DNA from: a bacterium
Lineage (GTDB): Bacteria > Patescibacteriota > Minisyncoccia > Phycocordibacterales > UBA12445
Direction of reading: 5' to 3'
DNA length: 52,516 nucleotides
NCBI GenBank assembly: GCA_030648005.1
Contig: JAUSIP010000010.1
Span: forward strand, 1 to 52,516
Of this stretch, positions 1 through 6,922 are shown one piece after another. The first letter of the stretch is position 1; every line of letters starts with the position of its first letter. A program made the translations under genes and the position numbers. Below the pieces are notes generated by a model. That model saw only the letters and a program-made list of their open reading frames with translations, had not been told where the DNA came from and did no database searches.

Positions 1-439
1 CGAGAAGGACGCCCTTCTCTGCCTTCAGGAACTTCAGGCAGTCATCCGAACTCACCGTGTCGGTGATCTGGAAGACCTTGACCATGAACTTAAGGCCGGG
101 CGAGAGCTTGAGCGACGGGTGGCCGTAGTTCGCATCGGTGATGTTGGGGTTGTAATAGTAGAACTCCTTCTCGCACTCCGCCCGGAAGATGTCCAGACGG
201 TTGTGGCTCTCGTAGTTCTCCGGCACAGTCATGCCGAAGCTTTTGACCAGCGTGAAGCGCTCATCCCGAAGGATGACGCCTTCGAGAGTCGACATCATCA
301 GCTTGGCCTTCTGGTTGCCGCGCGAGTTGATGACATCTTGGGCGATGTCGCCCGTGAGTCCGGCCTTCTCCAAGACCTTCAAGAACTCATGGCCCTGGTG
401 ATAGCCGATCGCACTGCCACGCACGCTTTTTGCGCTCAT
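1..439 (-). CDS. GC-rich conserved-looking protein of unknown function, 3' end cut by window edge
   Basis: The frame is open for 146 codons from an ATG at 439 down to base 2, where the window ends, so the C-terminus is missing. The visible part starts MSAKSVRGSAIGYHQGHEF and is soluble, with no signal peptide or membrane segment; a stretch KEFYYYNPNITDANYGHPS is rich in aromatic residues. GGAG (RC of 446-449) lies 6 nt before the ATG and a full sigma70-type promoter lies at 510-538. The gene is visibly richer in G and C and in strong codons than ruvA next to it. I do not recognise the family. Proteins with similar composition occur in Parcubacteria, but that is a recollection, not something tested here. 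Start and strand are well supported by the promoter, the ribosome site and the unbroken frame. Confidence 0.75.
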   Translation of the reverse strand, partial: MSAKSVRGSAIGYHQGHEFLKVLEKAGLTGDIAQDVINSRGNQKAKLMMSTLEGVILRDERFTLVKSFGMTVPENYESHNRLDIFRAECEKEFYYYNPNITDANYGHPSLKLSPGLKFMVKVFQITDTVSSDDCLKFLKAEKGVLL

Positions 440-473
440 GGTTTTCTCCTTTGATTGTCAATTAAGCCTGTTT

Positions 474-490
474 TCCGACACCATGTCGGA
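474..490 (-). promoter_or_regulatory. hairpin in the 5' leader
   Basis: TCCGACA-cca-TGTCGGA is a perfect 7-bp stem with a 3-nt loop in the leader of the gene at 1-439, about 25 nt before its ribosome binding site. It might stabilise the message or regulate it; nothing here tells which. Confidence 0.45.
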
Positions 491-509
491 GCATTGCTTA
501 CCTCTTTAA

Positions 510-538
510 AGTATAGCAGATTATCGTTATTTTGTCAA
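510..538 (-). promoter_or_regulatory. sigma70-type promoter of the GC-rich gene at 1-439
   Basis: On the minus strand TTGACA (533-538) and TATACT (510-515) are separated by exactly 17 bp. Transcription would start near 503 and give a leader of about 65 nt containing the hairpin at 474-490. Confidence 0.8.
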
Positions 539-563
539 TACTCCCAAAATGTTGCAATATCTG

Positions 564-620
564 TCCCGATTTGATTCATCAAATCGAGGATCCTCGATTT
601 TGATTAAATCAAAATCGGGA
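564..620. repeat. 57-bp double-hairpin palindromic element, copy 1
   Basis: The element begins TCCCGAT and ends ATCGGGA. It holds two hairpins, CGATTTGAT-tc-ATCAAATCG and CGATTTTGAT-ta-aATCAAAATCG, joined by the palindrome AGGATCCT, and the outermost ends also pair. A second copy of equal length lies inverted at 10220-10276. It lies in the gap between the divergent gene at 1-439 and ruvA, just upstream of the ruvA -10 box. Confidence 0.85.
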
Positions 621-643
621 TATTAATTATCTAACAATTGAGA

Positions 644-649
644 TATACT
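644..649 (+). promoter_or_regulatory. -10 box of ruvA, probable leaderless start
   Basis: TATACT ends 7 nt before the ruvA ATG at 657. There is no purine-rich ribosome site before the ATG and no convincing -35. Transcription starting at the usual distance would begin at or within one base of the start codon. Confidence 0.45.
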
Positions 650-656
650 AATTTCC

Positions 657-1247
657 ATGATATCGCGATTGAGGGGCAAGATCTGGCATATAGACGACAA
701 GTCTGTCATTTTAGACGTAGCCGGTGTCGGATACAAGGTCAGTCTAACAGATACAGACCTGGCAGAGATTGCTTCGTCCCTCGCAATGACATCTGAAGTA
801 ACTCTCTGGACTCATCTATCGGTAAAAGATGACGCGCTAGATCTATATGGCTTCATAAATAAAACCGAGCTCGACTTCTTCGGTCTTCTTATTTCTATCT
901 CCGGCATCGGCCCGAAGAAAGCGTTGGGAATACTCTCCGTTGCTCCAGTTGAGACACTCAAGAAAGCTCTACGCTCGAGAGACACTTCCTACCTCACTCA
1001 AGTCTCGGGCATCGGGCGCAAGAACGCCGAGAAGATAGTTATGGAACTCAAAGACAAGTTCGTGGCAATAGAAGGCAACGACGACTCTTCAAGTTTGCGC
1101 GAAGAAAGCGACGTGGTGGAGGCAATCAAGTCGCTTGGCTACTCCCCCGCTGAAGCAAGAGACGCACTACAAAAAATTTCTCCATCTATAACTAAGGTTG
1201 GTGACAGGGTCAAAGAAGCACTGAAGATGTTAGGAAAGAAAAAATAA
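657..1247 (+). CDS. ruvA: Holliday junction DNA helicase subunit RuvA
   Basis: 196 residues, a normal RuvA length. The N-terminal OB-fold domain begins MISRLRGKI and includes GVGYKV; two helix-hairpin-helix motifs follow, SGIGPKKAL (about residue 83) and SGIGRKNAEKIV (about 117); the C-terminal domain that contacts RuvB ends ...VKEALKMLGKKK. RuvA binds four-way junctions and loads the RuvB motor. ruvB (13951) and ruvC (15587) are in the window but not in one operon with it. The gene after it starts 3 bases past the stop, so ruvA, the MurE-like ligase, the ureohydrolase and mutM form one transcription unit. The start has no ribosome binding site but a -10 box 7 nt upstream. Confidence 0.97.
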   Translation: MISRLRGKIWHIDDKSVILDVAGVGYKVSLTDTDLAEIASSLAMTSEVTLWTHLSVKDDALDLYGFINKTELDFFGLLISISGIGPKKALGILSVAPVETLKKALRSRDTSYLTQVSGIGRKNAEKIVMELKDKFVAIEGNDDSSSLREESDVVEAIKSLGYSPAEARDALQKISPSITKVGDRVKEALKMLGKKK

Positions 1248-1250
1248 AAC

Positions 1251-2594
1251 ATGTTGTCTACAATAAAAAAATTGATAAAAAGATTCTTACCAGAAAGCTG
1301 GCTCTCTCACTACCACTTCATACTAGCTAATCTAGCGAGCCGTTACTACGGCAACCCATCAGGCAAGATGATTGTGATCGGCATCACCGGCACCAAGGGT
1401 AAGAGCTCTGTGGCCAACTTCCTCTGGTCATGCCTGCAGACTGCCGGTCACAAAACAGGAATATTAAGCACAGCTATCATAAGGATTGGCGAGGAGGCTC
1501 TGCCGAATAGATACCACATGACCATGCCGGGGCGATTCAAACTTCAGAAACTTCTGCGAGAGATGAACAAGGCTGGGTGCAAATTTGTTATTGTAGAAAC
1601 AACTTCAGAGGGTATAAAGCAATCACGCCATATCGGCATCGACTACGATTATGCCATCTTCACTAATCTATATCGCGAGCATCTGGCCTCGCATAACAAT
1701 AATTTCGATGAGTACAAGATGACTAAAGGCAAACTCTTCGCGCTCCTCAAAGAGAAGGGCGAAGCGCCAAAAGTACTCGATGGCAAAACTATTTTGAAGA
1801 CATCTATCATCAATATAGATAATCCTTACTCCGGATATTTCTTGGCTTTCGACGCGGACAAGAAGATAACCTACGGCACAATCCCTTCCGCCGACATAGT
1901 AGCAAAAAATATTCTAGCAACAGAAACAGGCTCAACATTCAACATTGGAGACCATAAATATGAATTGAATATACCGGGAGAATTTAACGTAGAGAATAGC
2001 TTGCCGGTTATTGCTCTCTGTCGAAGTCTTGATATAAGTGAAGCAACGATCGCCTCCGGCTTGGCGAACCTGAAGAGTATCCCCGGCAGAATGGAAGCCA
2101 TAGACGCCGGGCAGGATTTCAAAGTGTATGTAGACTATGCCCACCAGAAAGAGAGCATGGAGGGTCTACTCAACACAGCGAAGACGATAGTTAAAAGAAA
2201 CAATACGAAGATAATCCTGCTTCTCGGAGCTGAAGGCGGAGGCAGAGACAAAGGCAAGAGACTAGACATGGGCAAACTGGCCGGACAGATAGCAGACTAC
2301 GTGGTCGTCTCCAATGTCGATCCATATGATGACGACCCGAAAGAGATCATCGAGGATATTGCCAAAGTTGTAGAGGCCGAAGGCAAAGTGCGTGGCACCT
2401 TCCTCTTCACAATCGAAGATAGACGAGAAGGTATTAAAAAAGCCCTGACACTCGCTGGGCCAGACGATCTAGTACTTATAACAGGTAAGGGTAGCGAGCA
2501 GTCTATTATTATCGGGGGCAAAGAGACACCTTGGGATGATCGCACCGTCACAAGAGAAGAGATACAAAAACTGCTAGAAAAGAAAGATGCTTAA
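1251..2594 (+). CDS. murE: Mur ligase, MurE-like (UDP-MurNAc-tripeptide synthetase family)
   Basis: 447 residues. The ATP-binding loop GTKGKSS (about residues 47-53) and the central ligase domain, including TNLYREHLASH and the carbamylated-lysine region around DEYKMTKGKLF, are clear; the C-terminal domain contains AHQKESM, GAEGGGRDKGKR and VVSNVDPYDDDP, the last at the place of the MurE DNPR motif. Family role: ATP-dependent addition of the third amino acid to the peptidoglycan stem peptide in the cytoplasm. The third residue cannot be read with confidence, because DPYDDDP differs from the DNPR that marks diaminopimelate enzymes. The N-terminal UDP-binding domain looks short. Starts 3 bases after ruvA and overlaps the next gene by 8 bases. 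Confidence 0.85.
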   Translation: MLSTIKKLIKRFLPESWLSHYHFILANLASRYYGNPSGKMIVIGITGTKGKSSVANFLWSCLQTAGHKTGILSTAIIRIGEEALPNRYHMTMPGRFKLQKLLREMNKAGCKFVIVETTSEGIKQSRHIGIDYDYAIFTNLYREHLASHNNNFDEYKMTKGKLFALLKEKGEAPKVLDGKTILKTSIINIDNPYSGYFLAFDADKKITYGTIPSADIVAKNILATETGSTFNIGDHKYELNIPGEFNVENSLPVIALCRSLDISEATIASGLANLKSIPGRMEAIDAGQDFKVYVDYAHQKESMEGLLNTAKTIVKRNNTKIILLLGAEGGGRDKGKRLDMGKLAGQIADYVVVSNVDPYDDDPKEIIEDIAKVVEAEGKVRGTFLFTIEDRREGIKKALTLAGPDDLVLITGKGSEQSIIIGGKETPWDDRTVTREEIQKLLEKKDA

Positions 2595-3528
2595 AATAAT
2601 AAAAGCGGAGACGAGTCTGGGTAGTGATAATAAAGGATCTGAACTAGCTCCGGAACTTTTACTTAAAAGTGGGCTCTTAAATGCTCTCGACGCCAATAAA
2701 ATAAATTACGAAATTCTAGAGTTGCCGAAAATACCGCAGCCGGAAGATTCAACCTTGCGAAGATTGAACCTTCCGGCTGTAAAAAACCATACATTTCTGA
2801 CTGCACTCAATAAATCCATATACGATCTGGCTGTGACCTCCAAAAATAAAAACAACAAAACACTTCTCCTTGGCGGAGACCACTCAGCCTCTATCGGATC
2901 GATGTTCGCCACTAAGAAGTCTGCCCCAAAAGCTGTTTTGCTGTACATCGACGCCCACCCTGACTGCAACTCCCCCACATCCTCCCCCTCCGGCAACATG
3001 CACGGCATGTCACTGTCTACAGCACTCGGTGACGCTCTGTACGAAGATTATAAATATCCGAAATATAAATACAGCGAGATTATCTTGCTCGGCGCGAAAG
3101 ATATAGATTCCTCCGAGCAGAGATACATCAAAGACAAAAAAATAAAGATGTACACCATCACCGACGTTATAACAGACGGCGTAGGCTCGGTCATGAAAGA
3201 GATATTAAAGTTTATAGCAGACAGACCTCTGCATGTGAGCTTAGATATAGACTCAGTAGATGTATCAGAGGCGCCCGGAACAGGGATCATCAACAAAGGC
3301 GGGCTCACCTATCGCGAGATCAGATACATAACAGAGCTACTCTCGACAAAAGACATAAGATCAATAGACTTGATGGAAATAAATCCAAAGAATGACGAAA
3401 ATAATAAAACTCTCAATCTAGGGACAGAATTAGTAATTAACCTTCTCGGCGGCAAATGGTCGCCGTATGAAAAATATTTAAATGCCGGAACTTCCAGAAG
3501 TAACAACAACAGTAAGCGGAATAAATAA
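2587..3528 (+). CDS. ureohydrolase (arginase/agmatinase family)
   Basis: 313 residues. Binuclear manganese site residues are all visible: GGDHS (about residue 97), DAHPD (about 123) and SLDIDSVD followed by APGTG (about 218-232); HGM after the second motif is typical of arginases. The family hydrolyses a guanidino group to give urea; whether the substrate is arginine, agmatine or formiminoglutamate cannot be decided from the motifs. It overlaps the MurE-like gene by 8 bases and mutM by 47 bases in another frame, so the last 15 codons also encode the start of MutM. A catabolic enzyme is unexpected in a reduced genome and may supply ornithine, putrescine or ammonia (inference). Confidence 0.88.
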   Translation: MLKIIKAETSLGSDNKGSELAPELLLKSGLLNALDANKINYEILELPKIPQPEDSTLRRLNLPAVKNHTFLTALNKSIYDLAVTSKNKNNKTLLLGGDHSASIGSMFATKKSAPKAVLLYIDAHPDCNSPTSSPSGNMHGMSLSTALGDALYEDYKYPKYKYSEIILLGAKDIDSSEQRYIKDKKIKMYTITDVITDGVGSVMKEILKFIADRPLHVSLDIDSVDVSEAPGTGIINKGGLTYREIRYITELLSTKDIRSIDLMEINPKNDENNKTLNLGTELVINLLGGKWSPYEKYLNAGTSRSNNNSKRNK

Positions 3529-4393
3529 AGTTGCTAAAGGTCTGATCATAGAAGATGTCTGGTCCGACTGGCCAAAATTAGTGAGGTCAGGCAAGTTCTC
3601 CGACTTCAAGAAAGATATTAAGGGCCGGAAAATTTTAAACGCAGAAAGGCGAGCAAAAAATATACTTATAAACCTGTCGGAAGGCAAGACTCTCCTAATC
3701 CATATGAAGATGACTGGGCATGTAATGTACGGCAAGTACCGCGAAGCCAAGAAGGATGACAAACCCGGATGGAGATGGCTACCTGTCGATGAGGATCATA
3801 AGCATCCGCTCAACGATCCGTACAACAGATTCTTGCACCTGATATTCTTCCTGTCCAACGGACATCAGCTTGTGCTAGCCGACACCCGGAAATTCGCCAA
3901 GGTCCTGCTCTTCGATACTGACAAAACGAAAACCCACCCAGATTTGTACTTGCTCGGGCCAGAACCGCTCGACAAATCACACACTCTGAAAGTCTTCAAA
4001 GAAAGGCTCGACAAGAAAGCCCACTGGCCTATCAAGCAAGCGCTGATGAATCAGGAGCTAATAGCCGGCATCGGCAACATCTATTCAGATGAGATACTGT
4101 GGGATTCTGGTATACATCCGATACAAAAATTTTCAGAAATCAACGAAGATAAAATAAAAAAGATGTATACTGCGACGCAGAAAATATTAGAGAAGTCCAT
4201 AAGGCTTGGCGGAGATTCAACTTCAGACTATCGGAACATCCACGGTGAGCGTGGTGGCTTTCAGAATGTGCACATGGTCTACAGAAGAACAGGTGAACCA
4301 TGCAGAAAGAAAAGTTGCCGTGGCACAACCACACGCATCATCGTCGCCACCCGCAGCGCCCACTTCTGTAGTGAGCATCAGAAGTTAAGGTAA
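3482..4393 (+). CDS. mutM: formamidopyrimidine-DNA glycosylase (Fpg/MutM)
   Basis: 303 residues. The mature N-terminus PELPEV carries the catalytic proline and glutamate; LIHMKMTGHV holds the conserved lysine; GIGNIYSDEILW is the helix-two-turn-helix; a zinc finger closes the protein. It removes 8-oxoguanine and formamidopyrimidines and nicks the strand. Odd points: the finger reads C-x4-C ... C-x2-H (CRKKSC, then FCSEH) instead of the usual four cysteines in C-x2-C pairs, and there is an insert (about residues 85-105, REAKKDDKPGWRWLPVDED) before the strand RFLHLIFFL. The first 47 bases overlap the ureohydrolase gene. The stop lies in the left arm of a long inverted repeat. Confidence 0.95.
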   Translation: MPELPEVTTTVSGINKVAKGLIIEDVWSDWPKLVRSGKFSDFKKDIKGRKILNAERRAKNILINLSEGKTLLIHMKMTGHVMYGKYREAKKDDKPGWRWLPVDEDHKHPLNDPYNRFLHLIFFLSNGHQLVLADTRKFAKVLLFDTDKTKTHPDLYLLGPEPLDKSHTLKVFKERLDKKAHWPIKQALMNQELIAGIGNIYSDEILWDSGIHPIQKFSEINEDKIKKMYTATQKILEKSIRLGGDSTSDYRNIHGERGGFQNVHMVYRRTGEPCRKKSCRGTTTRIIVATRSAHFCSEHQKLR

Positions 4394-4564
4394 ACAAATT
4401 TAAAAAATATCCGACCACAGAGCATCGCTCGACCGCTCGTCTTCTTCCTGCGGAAGACTCGCTTGTCCTCAAAACTTTTTCCTCGGCCCGGCTCGGAACC
4501 AAGCAAAAGTTTCTGCGGCCGTCTTCGCTCACGCTCTATGTTCGTCTATTTTTTAAATTTGTTT
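4392..4564. repeat. long inverted repeat with hairpin-rich loop between convergent genes
   Basis: AAACAAATTTAAAAAATA (4392-4409) is perfectly complementary to TATTTTTTAAATTTGTTT (4547-4564), an 18-bp stem around a 137-nt GC-richer loop. The loop itself contains GTCTTC/GAAGAC, AAACTTTT/AAAAGTTT and AGAGC/GCTCT pairs. The left arm overlaps the mutM stop codon and the right arm ends 7 bases before the trmH stop. A bidirectional terminator with an enlarged loop is the simplest reading; a mobile palindromic element is the alternative. Confidence 0.7.
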
Positions 4565-4571
4565 TCTATTT

Positions 4572-5051
4572 TTATATATTCAAAATCCTAAACAAAGATA
4601 CACCAGTTGCAACAGAAACATTCAGCGATTCCTTCTTCCCCATCATCGGGATCTCTATAATACTGTCGCACAAGTCTAAAATTTTTTTATCTAATCCATG
4701 AACCTCTTCGCCCATAATTAAAGCCATCGGAAATTCCGGTTTAAACTTTTTATAATCTACAGAATTCTCCGCCTGCTCCAGAGCCACTATCTGATAGCCA
4801 TCTTTTTTTAATTTTTTAATAAGTACTACCAGATCTTCAAAATGTTCCCATGGTATTTTCTTCTCTGCTCCGAGCGCGACCTTAGCCAAGTCTTTCCTCT
4901 CTCTTCCAAACCTATCCACCGGATCCGGTGTGACTCCGACGAGATAAATTTTAGAAATACCCGCGCCGTCTGCCGTCCTAAAAATAGAACCTACATTGAA
5001 TACACTCCTGATGTTGTCGAGAATTAAGATGGCTTGTTTGTTTTTATTCAT
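4572..5051 (-). CDS. minimal SpoU/TrmH-family RNA 2'-O-methyltransferase
   Basis: 159 residues from the ATG at 5051 (MNKNKQAILILDN). All three SPOUT motifs are visible: NIRSVFNVGSIFRTADGAG, LIMGEEVHGL and the knot region IPMMGKKESLNVSVATG. It should methylate a ribose in tRNA or rRNA using S-adenosylmethionine; the target cannot be told. It consists of the catalytic domain alone, without the N-terminal RNA-binding domain of RlmB. An ATG at 5063 would add MHKF; a longer open frame to 5138 runs through the repeat region beside tRNA-Lys and is not credible coding sequence. No ribosome binding site is seen at either start. Confidence 0.9.
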   Translation of the reverse strand: MNKNKQAILILDNIRSVFNVGSIFRTADGAGISKIYLVGVTPDPVDRFGRERKDLAKVALGAEKKIPWEHFEDLVVLIKKLKKDGYQIVALEQAENSVDYKKFKPEFPMALIMGEEVHGLDKKILDLCDSIIEIPMMGKKESLNVSVATGVSLFRILNI

Positions 5052-5169
5052 AAATTTGTGCATCCAGGTTGGACGCTTCGCTATCGAACCGGCTCGGAAA
5101 CCCACGGTTTTCCGACGGCTCCGCCTGCCTTCCTCCACGGGGAAAATTCCTTTTCCCCGACCCCCTTTG

Positions 5170-5233
5170 GGTTCGATTCCAACTGGACTTACAGTTCGCT
5201 TCGCTCTCTTGTGCGTCCAGTTGGAATCGAACC
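5170..5233. repeat. inverted copy of the tRNA-Lys T-arm and acceptor 3' half
   Basis: GGTTCGATTCCAACTGGAC at 5170-5188 is the exact reverse complement of the tRNA 3' segment at 5215-5233 (19 bp, 26-nt spacer). A further degraded copy in the same orientation as the tRNA, broken by an extra CGCTTCGCT, lies at about 5059-5090. Between them are two hairpins, GGGGAAAA/TTTTCCCC (about 5139-5157) and CGGAAA/TTTCCG (about 5096-5115). Confidence 0.8.
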
Positions 5234-5284
5234 AACGACCCTCTGCTTAAAAGGCAGGTGCTCTACCGACTGAGCTATGGACGC
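5212..5284 (-). tRNA. tRNA-Lys (anticodon TTT)
   Basis: The minus strand folds as a cloverleaf: acceptor GCGTCCA/TGGACGC, D-arm GCTC/GAGC with AGTCGGTA loop, anticodon loop CTTTTAA giving TTT (lysine, codons AAA/AAG), T-arm GTTGG/CCAAC with TTCGATT loop, discriminator A. The first pair of the anticodon stem is a C-A mismatch as drawn. CCA is not encoded, so it must be added after transcription. The 3' half is duplicated in inverted orientation just downstream. Confidence 0.95.
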
Positions 5285-5334
5285 ATATCTAAATTGTATC
5301 AGAAACAATAACAAAAATAACCTATTTAGGCAAT

Positions 5335-5365
5335 GAAAAAGAGCGCCTCGGGGGAGAGGCGCTCA
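5335..5365 (-). terminator. intrinsic terminator of the GC-rich minus-strand block
   Basis: On the minus strand GAGCGCCTC-tccccc-GAGGCGCTC forms a perfect 9-bp stem followed by TTTTT. It ends transcription coming from the small ORFs at 5387-5457 and possibly from 5616-5813. Confidence 0.9.
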
Positions 5366-5386
5366 CGATCAACTCTTAACTCTGCA

Positions 5387-5419
5387 CTAGCCCCAATCTT
5401 TTGGTTTTATTGGACGCAC
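5387..5419 (-). CDS. possible 10-codon ORF behind a perfect Shine-Dalgarno sequence
   Basis: AAAGGAGGTG (5428-5437, minus) is a complete match to the usual anti-Shine-Dalgarno end of 16S rRNA. Eight bases later GTG opens a 10-residue frame (MRPIKPKDWG) that ends 22 bases before the terminator stem. A second tiny frame, ATG at 5457 to TAA at 5422 (MAYNRVRKEVF), runs through the Shine-Dalgarno site. A ribosome site this good elsewhere in the block always serves a gene, so translation is plausible, but a decayed gene remnant or regulatory leader is equally possible. Confidence 0.35.
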   Translation of the reverse strand: MRPIKPKDWG

Positions 5420-5491
5420 TCTTAGAACACCTCCTTTCTAACCCTGTTATACGCCATGAGCCTGGTCCACATCCGGCGCGCTTGACCGATA

Positions 5492-5521
5492 TATATAAGC
5501 GCGGACTAGAAACCGGCTCAA
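5492..5521 (-). promoter_or_regulatory. possible promoter of a short transcript (5336-5485)
   Basis: TTGAGC (5516-5521) and TATATA (5492-5497) are 18 bp apart on the minus strand, upstream of the tiny ORFs and the terminator. This would give a ~150-nt transcript. The -35 is imperfect. The rest of 5522-5615 shows no gene. Confidence 0.35.
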
Positions 5522-5615
5522 GTGTTGTGGGATTGGCGAAGTCCCTCGATCTTTAACAGCTCACTTCCGTAGGTGGAGCAACCAAACTCACCTTGTCGCA
5601 CCAGCCGAGCTCTTC

Positions 5616-5813
5616 CTAGCGGTAGAGCTCCGCGTAGTCACCCATGACCCGCACGCTGTAACCGCGGAGCTTGGCCTCGTTGACCTTGGCGCTGCGCATG
5701 ATCGCATCGTCGTTCTTGCCGAAGTTGATGACGCCGACCTGAGTCGAACCGCGTGAGACATCCGTGATGAGCTGGCCCAGGCCGGGAAAGTAACCCTGGA
5801 GAAAACCCTTCAT
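5616..5813 (-). CDS. small GC-rich protein of unknown function (65 aa)
   Basis: 65 residues, MKGFLQGYFPGLGQLITDV...GDYAELYR. GGAGG lies 8 bases before the ATG, which supports the start. No signal peptide, membrane segment or cysteine; basic and aromatic residues are spread evenly. It shares the GC-rich composition and strong ribosome site of the genes at 1-439 and 6034-6801 and lies downstream of the latter. A weak promoter (TAGACA, 18 bp, TAATAG) could lie just before it. I do not recognise the family. Confidence 0.65.
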   Translation of the reverse strand: MKGFLQGYFPGLGQLITDVSRGSTQVGVINFGKNDDAIMRSAKVNEAKLRGYSVRVMGDYAELYR

Positions 5814-5883
5814 CTGTAGAACCTCCGGATCGGTTTAGAAACTATTATTTACAAAGATCAGCTGATGTCTATTTCATCCTTTC

Positions 5884-5914
5884 AGCCTTGCCGGCCGTAG
5901 CCTTGGCGAAGGCT
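5884..5914. repeat. short palindromic element (GCTACGGCCGGC type)
   Basis: AGCCTTG ... AAGGCT frame a CCGGCCGTAGCC core. The minus strand reads CCTTCGCCAAGGCTACGGCC, closely related to the element at 11113-11142. It lies in the 220-bp gap between two GC-rich genes (5814-6033), which otherwise holds only small hairpins such as TTCGGA-tgtag-TCCGAA. Confidence 0.6.
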
Positions 5915-6033
5915 GGGAATCATCAGTTCGGACTACATCCGAATATAGACTCCCGATCTCCAGCATCGCACTTGTTGGCGACGCCGGAGACCGGGTTGTC
6001 CCGATTTTTACATCTGGACGATGGTGTGGTTAG

Positions 6034-6801
6034 TTACTTGACCGTGGTCAGGTAGAGGACATGTTCAACGATCTTGTCGTTGCCATCCCCCTGGCTCACC
6101 CTGACGCCGCCGTCCGAGACGAAGGTGAGGGATCCGGGCGCGCCGAGGTTGGTCAACTTCTCGACCATCTCGAGCATCTCTGCGAGCTTGCTCCTGTCGC
6201 CCATGCATCCGACACGGAACCTGACCCCGAATCCCCGGTTGCCCGAGTACTCGAAGGCGATCCGCAGCCAGTCCGGCTCCGGAGAGTTCGCGCAGACAGT
6301 AGGCCTGTTGTCCTCCCTCTGCTGTCCGCGCTGAGGCGACTGCGACTCGGACTTGTTGTATCCGAGCTTGTCGGCGGCGTTGCGGAATTCCTTGAACAGG
6401 CTGCCAGCGGGCTCGATCTCAGACACAGGAAGCACCTCGGTCGAACCTGCTGCGGTACCGGTCAGGTAGAGCACCTTGACCGCCCCATGGTCCGGATCCG
6501 ACTGAACCCGAAGGCCGACGCCGGTGCCCAGGAGGGCTCCGATGTAGCCAGTGTAGAGCTTGAGCTCCTTGACCGACCTGCAGGTGGTAGCGCGCTTCTT
6601 GTCGATCTGCGCCTCCGCGGCGGCGATTCCAGCGGCGACCATGTCCATGGTGTTGTTGGACTGCTCACCCTGCCCGTCACCGAGCAGTTCGTGCAGATCC
6701 GTCTCCGGCTCGTGAGCCAGTTCGGTCTCCTCTGCGCTCATCTGCTCCGCGAACTCTCGCTGCTTCTGATCCAGTTCCCTCTGCTTGTTTCGATTGGACA
6801 T
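6034..6801 (-). CDS. GC-rich cytoplasmic protein of unknown function (255 aa)
   Basis: The start chosen is the ATG at 6801 (MSNRNKQRELDQKQREFAEQM), with GAGGAGAAG 9 bases upstream and a promoter at 6923-6951; a longer frame to 6879 would lie in the leader. The N-terminal 35 residues are a charged coiled-coil-like helix; residues about 50-110 and 165-250 are mixed alpha/beta with sequences such as GIAAAEAQIDKKRATTC, LRIAFEYSGNRGFGVRFRVG and SLTFVSDGGVRVSQGDG, separated by a polar linker rich in Q, S and R. No signal peptide or membrane segment. The family is unknown to me. Base and codon use are distinctly GC-rich compared with holA and polA next to it. Confidence 0.8.
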   Translation of the reverse strand: MSNRNKQRELDQKQREFAEQMSAEETELAHEPETDLHELLGDGQGEQSNNTMDMVAAGIAAAEAQIDKKRATTCRSVKELKLYTGYIGALLGTGVGLRVQSDPDHGAVKVLYLTGTAAGSTEVLPVSEIEPAGSLFKEFRNAADKLGYNKSESQSPQRGQQREDNRPTVCANSPEPDWLRIAFEYSGNRGFGVRFRVGCMGDRSKLAEMLEMVEKLTNLGAPGSLTFVSDGGVRVSQGDGNDKIVEHVLYLTTVK

Positions 6802-6922
6802 ATCAGTATCTTCTCCTCGGAAAATTGAGCACCAACACCTGTCCCGCACACCCAAAGTAAGGGTTAAGCGGGATCGCACTAAGTAACTTGTATTAAAAAC
6901 AAAGAACAGAACTTACCCTATT

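Noticed and set aside
119..454. Plus-strand open frame of 111 codons
   Set aside because: It is antisense to the GC-rich gene at 1-439, which has promoter and ribosome site; GC-rich code leaves the opposite frame open.
5170..5284. Attachment site of an integrated element at tRNA-Lys
   Set aside because: The neighbouring copy is inverted rather than direct, and no integrase or phage gene is present in the window.
6061..6828. Plus-strand open frame of 255 codons
   Set aside because: Shadow of the gene at 6034-6801, with no promoter or ribosome site of its own and a composition of R, L and A typical of antisense frames.
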